This document shows, piece after piece, positions 1 to 7,024 of a DNA stretch of 64,000 bases (the first letter of the stretch is position 1; each line of letters begins with the position of its first letter). Origin of the DNA: Shewanella sairae (lineage in GTDB: Bacteria > Pseudomonadota > Gammaproteobacteria > Enterobacterales > Shewanellaceae). The stretch spans positions 1 through 64,000 of the forward strand of contig NZ_JAKILT010000026.1 in assembly GCF_023283535.1 (NCBI RefSeq). The letters are read 5' to 3'. A program made the position numbers and the translations under genes. The notes beneath the pieces are model-generated. The model saw nothing but the letters and a program-made list of their open reading frames with translations, did no database searches and was not told where the DNA came from.

Positions 1-141
1 CTCACCAATGGTCAACGTATTTAACATGGCCACTTGATCCATTGTCATGCCTAGCTGTTGTAATTCATGCAACTGTCCATACTTGGCATATAAGCAGAGT
101 TGATTTAAAAACAGATAGTTAAAATTAATAGGTGCGATCAT
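1..141 (-). CDS. partial DUF2857-like protein, runs off the left edge
   Basis: Only the first 47 codons are present, reading leftward out of the window from an ATG at 141. That ATG overlaps the relaxase stop codon in an ATGA junction, so the two genes are probably translationally coupled. The visible N-terminus (MIAPINFNYLFLNQLCLYAK, then a leucine- and glutamine-rich helix) resembles the start of DUF2857 proteins, which usually sit just downstream of MobH relaxase genes in SPI-7/PFGI-type elements. Function is unknown. The family call is from memory and context and is tentative. Confidence 0.55.
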   Translation of the reverse strand, partial: MIAPINFNYLFLNQLCLYAKYGQLHELQQLGMTMDQVAMLNTLTIGE

Positions 142-1940
142 AAGAAGTTCACCTCTAACCCAGCATAATCAGCCAATTCCAATGCCTTAAGCGCATCATT
201 AAGCTCAACCACAAAACAACTTATTGGTGCTGAATTCGACACGTTAATAGTATGTATAGTGCGTCCCTCCTTGGTTTTAATGTGTAGGCCCAGGGCAATA
301 AAGCCGGCTTGCACCATCATGTAGCTCTCTTTATTTAACTGATCCATTGATACACAAAACAGCTTCATTGCGGAGGGAGAGGTGATCAATAAGTGCCCCT
401 GAACAACATGCACGACACTATCACCCTGATTAACTGTAAGTTCACCACTTGTAATCCCTGATTCAACCCAAGACCAGAATAATTCCCCAACAGCTTCTTC
501 AGTCAAGTCATCAAAATTTATTGCGACTGCACTGACTGCACTGTTGGTCTCTATGGGTTTAATGCTAGGTAATACCTCTGTCGTTCCCATACCTGGGATC
601 AAACTCATTAATAAATCATCATTAACAGGACTATTTGCTGAAATAGCGATTGGAGTATCAACTGTCGCCATAGCTGCTGTTTCGTTATGTGCAACCTGCT
701 CAGTAACATCCACTGTTGATGATTCTTCAACAACTGGAGCCGTTTCATCCAATAAAATATCTATACTTCCACTTAGTGATTTGAATGAAAGGTCAGGAAT
801 AAAGCTTGGTAGATGAATACATAAACAACCTAAATGTTGATACCAATCTATATCAGTAAGTGTGACTTTAATCTTCCAAACCGCTGAATCCAAAGGGGTT
901 GAGCAAACCATTTTATGTTGCAACAGCACAGCAAACAGTTCTGGATTAGTGGTTGGCACGTCAGTGACTCCACGGTCAACCAACGTTTCTCTAATTAAAT
1001 CAGCAATGGGATCGCAGACTAAATATAATTTATCGGCATTAACGAAGCCTGTGGCTCCCTTAGTATTGAGTAAAATCTTCTGCTCAGTTAACAGATATGT
1101 CAGGCATGTATGAAGTTGTTCAGCGAGTGCATTTTGACCAAAACGTACTTTCTTTGCAGCTAAATTAATATCTTCCTTAGTTCCCCCTAAATCCTGCGAA
1201 ATGCTGGCAGCATCGGCTTGCTTGATGATTTGCTCAATCACATTGTCTGGATTGCTATGCCCAGTAAGAAATTGACTCAACATGCCAAACAGCATGCTGT
1301 CACTCGTGATAGCAACCATTGGGTCGTCTTGAACGACTTGCATTAAGAAACTTAAACCTGAACGATTAGATAATAAGTAAGCCCGGTCATCTTTATATTT
1401 AAATCTGTATGGGGTAGCTAATTTGCCAATGGGTCCCAGTGGTGGAGTCCATGTCGTATTTTCTTTGTCCTTACGTAACTCAACATCAAAGTCCATGATT
1501 TTACCGCTGTCGTGAAAAAGAGCAGCTAAGAACACACCGTACGCCCACATGATTTCACGGTGGATAACATCCTCTGGTGGCACGTTCGGGGGCATGATGT
1601 AGTTACGTCTAATGCGCATGGCGTATATGGCGACATCGAGCGAATGAAAGATTAATCCTTTCTTACCATGATGGTGATAACTTGCAGATGCAGGGAAGTC
1701 TTGCGCCCACAGAGCAAAATTGATCACGGTATTGACGACAAAGTCATCCCAAATTTCATAGGGCAATGCCAGGCCGCTACGCTTAAGTACACGCAATTTT
1801 TCTTTGATAGCATCATCTTCACGGATTTGTTTTTCCGTCCATGGCAAAAAATAACCCTCTGGAGCAATGTCCTTCGTGAAAGAGACTGTTGCAGTAGGTT
1901 CTTGTCTTACCAATGATTTTAATTTTTTGATGATGCTCAT
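138..1940 (-). CDS. traI: MobH-family conjugative relaxase (TraI_2 type)
   Basis: This protein should nick the transfer origin and lead the strand into the recipient. It has the MobH signature: a triple-histidine motif at residues 89-91, a further His at 99 and an HD pair at 143-144 (context LFHDSGK), i.e. the HD-hydrolase-like TraI_2 relaxase domain in the N-terminal half. A low-complexity Thr/Ser/Val linker (about 405-480) leads to a second domain (about 485-590) matching the TraI_2_C winged-helix region. Length of 600 aa is normal for PFGI/SXT TraI proteins. The ATG at 1940 is preceded by AAAGAG. It is the first gene of a leftward operon whose promoter region carries FNR-like and LexA-like sites. 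No oriT could be identified with confidence. Confidence 0.93.
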   Translation of the reverse strand: MSIIKKLKSLVRQEPTATVSFTKDIAPEGYFLPWTEKQIREDDAIKEKLRVLKRSGLALPYEIWDDFVVNTVINFALWAQDFPASASYHHHGKKGLIFHSLDVAIYAMRIRRNYIMPPNVPPEDVIHREIMWAYGVFLAALFHDSGKIMDFDVELRKDKENTTWTPPLGPIGKLATPYRFKYKDDRAYLLSNRSGLSFLMQVVQDDPMVAITSDSMLFGMLSQFLTGHSNPDNVIEQIIKQADAASISQDLGGTKEDINLAAKKVRFGQNALAEQLHTCLTYLLTEQKILLNTKGATGFVNADKLYLVCDPIADLIRETLVDRGVTDVPTTNPELFAVLLQHKMVCSTPLDSAVWKIKVTLTDIDWYQHLGCLCIHLPSFIPDLSFKSLSGSIDILLDETAPVVEESSTVDVTEQVAHNETAAMATVDTPIAISANSPVNDDLLMSLIPGMGTTEVLPSIKPIETNSAVSAVAINFDDLTEEAVGELFWSWVESGITSGELTVNQGDSVVHVVQGHLLITSPSAMKLFCVSMDQLNKESYMMVQAGFIALGLHIKTKEGRTIHTINVSNSAPISCFVVELNDALKALELADYAGLEVNFL

Positions 1941-1960
1941 ATTTTTAACTCTTTAAAAAA

Positions 1961-1976
1961 CTGTATACGCATACAG
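1961..1976. promoter_or_regulatory. LexA (SOS) box upstream of the relaxase gene
   Basis: The sequence CTGTATACGCATACAG fits CTGT-N8-ACAG exactly. With its flanks (TACTG on the minus-strand left, CAGTT on the right) it is close to the 20-bp enterobacterial SOS consensus. It lies 21-36 bp upstream of the relaxase ATG, just downstream of the predicted transcription start, where a repressor would block transcription. A LexA homologue with an E. coli-like recognition helix is encoded at 59099-59722. Confidence 0.75.
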
Positions 1977-1980
1977 TACT

Positions 1981-2030
1981 GTGCTAAATATACACTCGTA
2001 CTCATTAAGTTGTATATTGATTTAGATCAA
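1981..2030 (-). promoter_or_regulatory. predicted FNR-dependent relaxase promoter
   Basis: TTGATTTAGATCAA at 2017-2030 is a perfect FNR palindrome (TTGAT-N4-ATCAA). A -10-like TATATT lies on the minus strand at about 1992-1987, giving a start near 1980. The palindrome would then be centred about 42-43 bp upstream, the class II FNR activator position. The adjacent LexA box (1961-1976) would cover the start region. The spacing is read from the sequence; regulation is inferred. CRP or another family member could use the same site. Confidence 0.55.
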
Positions 2031-2046
2031 ATATTGCTCAAAAGGC

Positions 2047-2244
2047 TTATTCTTCATACAAATCAGGCCTTAACTCATGCTTTGGTATACCTGTGATTTT
2101 TGATACTGCTTTTACTTTTCTGGGATCTAGTTTTCGATGCCCGTTTTCTAAAAATGAAACCATGGATTGATTTAAATCCAACATTTCTGCCAGTTCTATC
2201 TGTGTAAGTTGGTTCTTTTTCCTGTATTCAGTAAATACATTCAT
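2047..2244 (-). CDS. small XRE/Cro-type DNA-binding regulator
   Basis: A 65-residue protein made almost wholly of one XRE helix-turn-helix: the segment QLTQIELAEMLDLNQSMVSF (about residues 12-31) is a classic HTH with the LNQSMVS recognition helix. It has no C-terminal dimerisation domain, like Cro-type repressors. An RBS-like GGAGG (minus strand) precedes the ATG at 2244. It is transcribed away from the neighbouring XRE gene at 2347 across a 102-bp gap, a layout typical of a two-repressor switch. Its targets are unknown, but the relaxase operon and its own divergent promoter are the obvious candidates. Confidence 0.8.
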   Translation of the reverse strand: MNVFTEYRKKNQLTQIELAEMLDLNQSMVSFLENGHRKLDPRKVKAVSKITGIPKHELRPDLYEE

Positions 2245-2346
2245 GTCTGATTACCTCCGGTGATATTATTTAACTACCTATAGAGATTGAGCACAAGTAA
2301 TACATACTCATAATCGCTATAAATTATGTGACCTAAGGGTGTTGTT

Positions 2347-2670
2347 GTGTGGCAAGACAAAATTCAAGCAGTGCTAAAAAGCAAAGAAATGACTCAAGAA
2401 GAATTGGCTATAGATGCAGACCTGTCGCAAAGTGCGGTGTCAGCATTCCTTTCAGGTAGGAAAAATCCAAGCCTAAATAGCTTAATAAAAATGACAACTG
2501 CGCTGGATATGACATTGGTCGAGCTATTTAGTCCTATAGAACCAAAGTCAACCTATGAAGAATTGAGTAGGCTAAAACTCGAACTTCACAAAATCATAGA
2601 GTCAGCAGAATCGTCACAATTACATTCCTTGTCATTGCTAGTAGCAATATCAAAAAAAATCTTGCGATAG
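2347..2670 (+). CDS. XRE-family transcriptional regulator
   Basis: A 107-residue protein with an N-terminal XRE HTH (residues about 6-60; motif TQEELAIDADLSQSAVSAFL) followed by a short, probably helical tail with a leucine-rich segment, perhaps for dimerisation. The start is GTG at 2347, with AAGGG 6-8 bp upstream. It diverges from the Cro-like gene at 2244, so the two probably share operators in 2245-2346. It ends just before the inverted-repeat element at 2687. The partner and ligand are unknown. Confidence 0.8.
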   Translation: MWQDKIQAVLKSKEMTQEELAIDADLSQSAVSAFLSGRKNPSLNSLIKMTTALDMTLVELFSPIEPKSTYEELSRLKLELHKIIESAESSQLHSLSLLVAISKKILR

Positions 2671-2686
2671 TTTAGAACGCATCAAC

Positions 2687-3028
2687 TTCCAGACAGAAAG
2701 CAACGCTAAACCTTGCTGCTATGCAGCGAGGTCTATAAGTGATCATTGACCAAAGTCTATGATTCAACGCTCATTAAATGAGGTTGTAGTTTAGGCTGAT
2801 GAAAAGCATCAGTGCTTCAATTCTTAAGAAAGAAGCTAAGTTTAGGACACCTCAATCAAATCTAGTTAGTACCAGATTTGAACGCGACACAATTTCATGA
2901 GGCCATTTAAGGCTATTGCCGTGTGCTTCACACTGTAGAGTCAGTGAGCAACTGTTGAGTGAGATTATCAGTTGTTTCAAAAAACGCCAACAACTATTTA
3001 CTTGTAATGCGTTGCTTTCTGTCTGGAA
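2687..3028. mobile_element. 342-bp element with 20-bp terminal inverted repeats, enclosing repeat copy A
   Basis: The 20-mer TTCCAGACAGAAAGCAACGC (2687-2706) recurs as its exact reverse complement at 3009-3028. Between them lies copy A (about 2788-2972) of a structured repeat found three more times in this window (about 11890-12010, 50131-50312, 63030-63214). No convincing gene lies inside: a 60-codon minus-strand frame there is just the repeat read through. I could not find a clean target-site duplication (TCAA occurs on both sides but not flush with the ends). A MITE-like element is the best description; a large cruciform regulatory structure is the alternative. Confidence 0.6.
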
Positions 3029-3137
3029 ATTCAAATGGTGGGAATAACTTCCCTTGTATCGTGATTATGTTCCCATTCCTTGTCTTGTCAATACCTTTTA
3101 AACTTATATATAGTTTTTTATAAGTTCCGAGATTCAA

Positions 3138-3437
3138 ATGACACCTACTGAAAAGCGAATTTCAGATGCAATTAAGGCATGTGGACTAAGTAATACCGAG
3201 TTAGCAAAAAGAGTTAATGTAGAAAGAACTTCTATTGGTAAGTGGATTCAAACAGGTAGACTTTCTGTAGAAAATCTTGCCAATTTGTGTTCCGTTTTGA
3301 ACATAGATCCTAAATATTTTATGTATGAAGATGAAAATACAGCTCTTTACTCAAATGTTTTTAAAAATGAATTAGAGGATATTATTTCAACTCAATTGCT
3401 CCTTTTGGAAAAATTAGAAAAGCTTAAAGATGGTTAA
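3138..3437 (+). CDS. XRE-family regulator next to the replication origin
   Basis: A 99-residue protein with an N-terminal HTH (residues about 8-60; core LSNTELAKRVNVERTSIGKW) of the XRE/cI superfamily and a C-terminal leucine-rich helix. The ATG at 3138 follows a weak RBS. It sits directly upstream of the iteron region and on the same strand as the replication initiator, so a role in copy-number or rep control is plausible, though nothing in the sequence proves it. It is A+T-rich like the rep gene and unlike the transfer genes. Confidence 0.75.
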   Translation: MTPTEKRISDAIKACGLSNTELAKRVNVERTSIGKWIQTGRLSVENLANLCSVLNIDPKYFMYEDENTALYSNVFKNELEDIISTQLLLLEKLEKLKDG

Positions 3438-3465
3438 GTTATACACATATCCACAAGTAATATAA

Positions 3466-3960
3466 TAGATCTATATATTTTATATATGGATCTATAAAGA
3501 TCTATAAAGATCTATAAGGTTGTCATTTTACCTTATTTTTCAAATACTAACAGTGCTAAACATTACTTCCTTCTGTTATTCCTATTACTGTTTACTGTTG
3601 TTTGTAGATCGTTTCATTGTTTTAACTACTACTATTTACTGTTCTTAGTAGAACTATTCTCTGTTTTAAATATTACTATCTACTGTTTTTTATTGCGTTT
3701 CATGTTAATAACTAATTTTATCAATTTTATGCTTATTCAAAGTGTTTCCGTGGAGTTTACTTCCAACTTATCAATCAGTTAGTGTGCGTAGTCGGCGGTT
3801 TTGGATGTTCCATTACTTTGTATTGTGACATAGGCTTTAAGTATTACGCATTGCTGTTCAGCGACTTGATGAACGCTATTGATTTTAGTCAACTATTACT
3901 GTTTACTGTTTAAACCAACAATAAACAGTAATAGTTTGACTTCTATGAAGGATTATTCTG
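3466..3960 (+). other. putative iteron-type replication origin (oriV)
   Basis: This gene-free, A+T-rich stretch holds three abutting copies of GATCTATAAA (3489-3518) followed by a family of related 17-19-bp repeats built on CTATTACTGTTTACTGTT: 3582-3599, about 3629-3646, a shorter one at 3651-3667, 3672-3690 and 3892-3910, all in the same orientation. Several carry single changes (TTTACTG or TCTACTG). Iterons beside a Rep_3 initiator gene and an A+T-rich melting region are the standard layout of theta-replicating plasmid origins. No DnaA box was confirmed by eye. Confidence 0.72.
3888..3940. promoter_or_regulatory. inverted iteron repeat, probable rep autoregulatory operator
   Basis: An iteron-like arm (3888-3905, GTCAACTATTACTGTTTA) is matched by its reverse complement at 3922-3940 with one extra A, the two separated by about 16 bp. 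In Rep_3 plasmids an inverted pair of iteron half-sites overlaps the rep promoter and is bound by Rep dimers to repress rep. Its position about 50-100 bp upstream of the rep start fits that role. Confidence 0.65.
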
Positions 3961-3990
3961 AATTTTATCAGCTTGAAGGCGGTCTACTGT

Positions 3991-4992
3991 ATGAATATTG
4001 AATCGAATCATATAGTTTCAAGTCGTAATGTCCGCGATATAAAAAAGGATTTTTTTAAAAAAAGCCATGAACTAGTCTTTAGTCAGCTTTCATTAAGTCC
4101 TATTCAACATGATGTGTTTGCACTTTTTTTATCGCGTTTTGAGAAGGAAAATTGGGATGAGTATCTTCAAACTGGAGATTTAAAAGATATTCCTGAGTAT
4201 GAATTTCATTCTGATTTACTATCAAGTTGGTTTAAAGCATCAAAGGGGCATCTATCTACATTATTGAAGAAACCGTGCCAAGGCTTAGCAAGTTCAATAG
4301 TAGGGATTCCATCAGAAGATGGAGATTTTAGATTTATTCCTTTATTTTCAGATATTAAATATAAAAAAGGCATGTTGAGCCTTGTTCCCAACTACAAACT
4401 TCTTGATGCATTTATTGGTGCATCAAAAGGTCATAGTTTAATTCCACATAAAGAATTTAGGGATCTTAAACTTGAGTCGTCTAAGAGATTGTATACAATC
4501 TTATGTAGATTTAAGACACATGGTAAGCTTCACCCTCAATCTCTTTCGCAATTGTATTCCCTATTTGGACTTGTTGATGAGTCTGGTAAGTTAAAAAAGA
4601 AAACGTATTCAGTAACAGGGAATTTTATTTCAAGAATAATTAAACCTGCCATTGAAGAGATTGATAGACTAGATCCTGAAATTAAATTTTTCGTCGATGC
4701 GACGACTGATAACTACGGTTTTAGTTACCAAAAGCAAGGTAGGAAAATATCCGGTATAGAATTTTTGTTTGAATGGAAATCAAACAATTCCATTGGAAAA
4801 GTTGAGCTTAACTACGATTCCGCGGTAAATACTTACTGTGAATTAATGGATTTGAAGTTGTTGCCCAGTGAAGTAGAATTAAACAATTTAAAAAATCATC
4901 TAGCGGATGTAGTTTTAGCAGGATTTGATACAGGACCTGATTTCATAAAACTTTTCAAGGAAGCTCAAGAGGCCAACAAAAACATGACTTAG
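3991..4992 (+). CDS. Rep_3-type plasmid replication initiator
   Basis: A replication initiator with the two winged-helix domains of the Rep_3 (RepB/RepE/Pi) superfamily. The N-terminal segment NHIVSSRNVRDIKKDF with a following LSPIQHDVFALFL helix, and a C-terminal SKRLYTILCRF stretch, are typical. It should bind the upstream iterons to open the origin and bind the inverted repeat at 3888-3940 to repress itself. I prefer the ATG at 3991 (334 codons) because GAAGGCGG lies 8-9 bp upstream; a TTG at 3973 is in frame but poorly spaced from any SD. A strong hairpin terminator follows at 5024. Codon usage is more A+T-rich than in the transfer genes. Confidence 0.85.
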   Translation: MNIESNHIVSSRNVRDIKKDFFKKSHELVFSQLSLSPIQHDVFALFLSRFEKENWDEYLQTGDLKDIPEYEFHSDLLSSWFKASKGHLSTLLKKPCQGLASSIVGIPSEDGDFRFIPLFSDIKYKKGMLSLVPNYKLLDAFIGASKGHSLIPHKEFRDLKLESSKRLYTILCRFKTHGKLHPQSLSQLYSLFGLVDESGKLKKKTYSVTGNFISRIIKPAIEEIDRLDPEIKFFVDATTDNYGFSYQKQGRKISGIEFLFEWKSNNSIGKVELNYDSAVNTYCELMDLKLLPSEVELNNLKNHLADVVLAGFDTGPDFIKLFKEAQEANKNMT

Positions 4993-5023
4993 TCAATTTC
5001 TGGTTCACATATCTTACACTAAT

Positions 5024-5056
5024 AAAAAGGTCCTATAGTTATATAGGACCTTTTTT
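5024..5056. terminator. bidirectional Rho-independent terminator
   Basis: A 14-bp stem (AAAAAGGTCCTATA and its complement, 4-nt loop) flanked by A-runs on one side and T-runs on the other. It lies between the convergent rep gene and the leftward accessory operon and can serve both. Confidence 0.9.
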
Positions 5057-5065
5057 GTTAAGCGT

Positions 5066-5269
5066 TTAAAGAGGGATTTCTTTGTAGCAAATATCGACAT
5101 CGCACTCGTTTTGAATGGCGATAACAATTGCTTCAATGTCGTCTGTAGTGATCATTGACGACCAACTGCAGTTTTGTTCCTCTTCTGTTTGTAGCAATTC
5201 ATCATAAGTTTCTGCGCTACCGCTGTGTGAGGCCACTTTTGCGGGGTTCCACAATAAATATCTGCCCAT
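5066..5269 (-). CDS. hypothetical 67-aa protein
   Basis: A short acidic protein with two cysteines near the C-terminus (ECDVDICYKE) and the start MGRYLLWNPAKVAS. I do not recognise a family. It is the last gene of the leftward accessory operon, 14 bp after the stop of the 107-aa gene and just before the terminator at 5024. The ATG at 5269 has GAGAAA upstream. Support is the operon position, normal codon use and tight spacing. Confidence 0.6.
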   Translation of the reverse strand: MGRYLLWNPAKVASHSGSAETYDELLQTEEEQNCSWSSMITTDDIEAIVIAIQNECDVDICYKEIPL

Positions 5270-5283
5270 GGTGTCATTTCTCG

Positions 5284-5607
5284 CTAAAAGTGTGTGTACA
5301 GCCCTGTGAGGCGCTCAAATGACGCAGTTAAGCTATCACAGTAAATGTCTGATTCAGTGCCAATCGTTTTTACACTTCCTGCCCTGGCATTCACCTTAAG
5401 CGCTTCCAGCGTGTAGGTATCATTTGGATCGAGTAATACTCGTATCTTGTTGACCCCCTCCCTCGCTAAACGAGCCGGTAAAGCAAACATTAAGCCGTTC
5501 TCTATTGCGACAAACTGTTTTGCCCCTGTAAAGGCGATGAAACGTTGCCCGCCAAGTTGCTGCAAGATCGTTTCTGCAATGATTTGTCGCTCAGTTTTTA
5601 ATGACAT
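5284..5607 (-). CDS. hypothetical 107-aa accessory protein
   Basis: Unknown function. The protein begins MSLKTERQIIAETILQQLGG and has a compact alpha/beta look with no signal peptide or membrane segment. Its mid-section (GAKQFVAIENGLMFALPAR) recalls small phage and plasmid proteins, but no family can be named. Its ATG is preceded by AAGG buried in a hairpin (TGTTATTCC/GGAATAACA) and by a second upstream hairpin, the double-hairpin leader seen throughout this operon. Translation may therefore be controlled gene by gene. Confidence 0.75.
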   Translation of the reverse strand: MSLKTERQIIAETILQQLGGQRFIAFTGAKQFVAIENGLMFALPARLAREGVNKIRVLLDPNDTYTLEALKVNARAGSVKTIGTESDIYCDSLTASFERLTGLYTHF

Positions 5608-5679
5608 GTGTTATTCCTTAAATGATTAGGGAATAACACCCTTGAGGAATGGTATTCCCCAAGGGTGATAAGTTAATTG
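5608..5679 (-). promoter_or_regulatory. double-hairpin translational leader of the 107-aa gene
   Basis: Minus strand, 5' to 3'. Hairpin 1 has arms CACCCTTG and CAAGGGTG enclosing GGGGAAT/ATTCCT. Hairpin 2 has arms TGTTATTCC and GGAATAACA, the second containing the SD. The hairpin-1 segment GGGGAATACC copies the SD region (AAGGAATAACAC) and can pair with the SD-blocking arm (TATTCCC), so two exclusive folds exist. There is no U-tract, so it is not a simple terminator. Confidence 0.7.
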
Positions 5680-6063
5680 TTAGTTGCTAAACACTTTCAT
5701 TGCGTCAATGAGGATCTCATTGAACGCATCATGGTTTGGCAGAACCGCGCTCATTAACTCATGTTCGTCGTTAATTTGAGTTGAAATGTGTAACCAAAAA
5801 AGTTTAGCGATCACGTCAGGCACTTCGTATATGACAGTAATGCTGCTTGGTCGTCTATCTTCTCGATATAACAGCTCATCAAACTGATGCCATTGCACTG
5901 TTAATGGGTATAATTCATAAACAAGTGAGTCTTCACCACATCCAAATACATCTCCTACACCTTCAAATTCCTCAGGGATACCTTCAAGGATCGCTTGAGT
6001 TAAGTAAAAGTGATATTGCGCAATTTCTACATGGTCTTGGCTGTTAATTGGTTGATTGTTCAT
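5680..6063 (-). CDS. hypothetical 127-aa accessory protein
   Basis: An acidic soluble protein (starts MNNQPINSQDHVEIAQYHFY) rich in Glu, Asp and aromatics. No recognised domain, signal peptide or membrane segment. It lies between two double-hairpin leaders in the leftward accessory operon, with its own leader immediately upstream (6064-6138) sequestering GGAG. Nearby genes are also unknown, so context gives only a shared regulation pattern. Confidence 0.75.
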   Translation of the reverse strand: MNNQPINSQDHVEIAQYHFYLTQAILEGIPEEFEGVGDVFGCGEDSLVYELYPLTVQWHQFDELLYREDRRPSSITVIYEVPDVIAKLFWLHISTQINDEHELMSAVLPNHDAFNEILIDAMKVFSN

Positions 6064-6138
6064 TGTGTTACTCCATAAATAAAAATGGGAATAACACTCC
6101 TAGGGGAATGTTATTCCCTTAGGGTGGTAACTTATTGA
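6064..6138 (-). promoter_or_regulatory. double-hairpin translational leader of the 127-aa gene
   Basis: Hairpin 1 contains CCCTAAGGGAATAAC and CATTCCCCTAGG. Hairpin 2 pairs GTGTTATTCC with GGAGTAACAC (one G-U), hiding the SD GGAG. GGGAATAAC in hairpin 1 is a perfect 9-bp complement of GTTATTCCC in hairpin 2, giving a competing fold that frees the SD. It is the clearest example of the SD-mimic arrangement. Confidence 0.72.
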
Positions 6139-6483
6139 CTACCGTTGGAACGGTAATAAATAAGCGTCATGATTGTGCGCTTTACACCTCTCGATAAACG
6201 CTTGAGGTGTTAACGCACTGGTTTCTCGTTTATTAGTTAACTCAACCTCAATACTGACGTAAGGATGGTCAAATTCTGCATCAAATGAATCACCAGTTAA
6301 TGGGTCAAAGCTATAACAACTGGGTAAGCCTAATAATTCAGGTATGGCCCAGTCATCAAGCCCTTGCAGCTCTATCAATGATTGTATTTCATTAAAACCA
6401 CTGCGACCTTTGATGATCACTTCGCTATTTGTCTTCCAATTGGCGCCACAGCGATACACCATGCTAATTGAAATGTTCTTCAT
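6139..6483 (-). CDS. hypothetical 114-aa accessory protein
   Basis: Unknown soluble protein (starts MKNISISMVYRCGANWKTNS). Two central aromatic/acidic segments (SCYSFDPLTGDSFDAEF) are notable but match nothing I know. Its ATG overlaps the stop of the upstream 157-aa gene by 4 bp (ATGA), so unlike its neighbours it has no leader of its own and is probably made by translational coupling. The two proteins may therefore act together. Confidence 0.72.
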   Translation of the reverse strand: MKNISISMVYRCGANWKTNSEVIIKGRSGFNEIQSLIELQGLDDWAIPELLGLPSCYSFDPLTGDSFDAEFDHPYVSIEVELTNKRETSALTPQAFIERCKAHNHDAYLLPFQR

Positions 6484-6953
6484 TTCATGATGACCACTCG
6501 TGGGCGCTTGTACACAAAACTGTCTTCGGCATCACGGTCAAATTCAAGGCATTGTGCCCCTTGCTTGATCGCCTCAGCTATGATGGCTTGTGTTTTTGGT
6601 GACAATTTTAAGTAAAAATCTTCACTTTCCTTTGCACTGTCTAGTGTTTCCCACAGCTTTAGAAAGTACCCCATATCACGTTTTGCAACGCAACTATAGG
6701 CGCTTTCTACCTCCTCTGAAAACACATGTTCGTCAAGTGTTGTTAAGTGGTCAGCACTCACGGCCACGGTTAAGTAGCGCTCAATGAATGGCATATTGAC
6801 TTTGTGTGGCAATAACCGCTTTAAAGCGGCTAATGCAATCGCAGAATGGATTTCTAATTCATTGTCAAAATGAACGCCATAACCGGTCTCCACATTATCT
6901 TCAAGCCATAGCAGTAATTGATCTACTGCATAAATATCATGTTGTACTGTCAT
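6480..6953 (-). CDS. hypothetical 157-aa accessory protein
   Basis: A predicted all-helical acidic protein (starts MTVQHDIYAVDQLLLWLEDN) with no recognised domain. It is preceded by a double-hairpin leader and overlaps the next gene by 4 bp. Location just after the SNF2-like helicase gene in the same operon suggests it belongs to the same accessory module, but nothing indicates a specific reaction. Confidence 0.72.
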   Translation of the reverse strand: MTVQHDIYAVDQLLLWLEDNVETGYGVHFDNELEIHSAIALAALKRLLPHKVNMPFIERYLTVAVSADHLTTLDEHVFSEEVESAYSCVAKRDMGYFLKLWETLDSAKESEDFYLKLSPKTQAIIAEAIKQGAQCLEFDRDAEDSFVYKRPRVVIMK

Positions 6954-7024
6954 GTTGTCTCTCCGTAAAAAAAAGGGACAACACCCCCAATGGGAGCGCG
7001 TCCCATTGGGGTTAGTAATATTAA
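6954..7024 (-). promoter_or_regulatory. double-hairpin translational leader of the 157-aa gene
   Basis: Hairpin 1 is a perfect 10-bp stem (CCCCAATGGG/CCCATTGGGG, loop ACGCGCT). Hairpin 2 pairs GTTGTC with GACAAC just before the ATG, with GGAG in its loop side. GGGAC in hairpin 1 can pair with GTCCC of hairpin 2. Same architecture as the neighbouring leaders with an unrelated sequence. Confidence 0.68.

Noticed and set aside
2852..3034. A 60-codon minus-strand frame inside repeat copy A
   Set aside because: It reads through the structured repeat and terminal inverted repeat and has no counterpart in the other copies.
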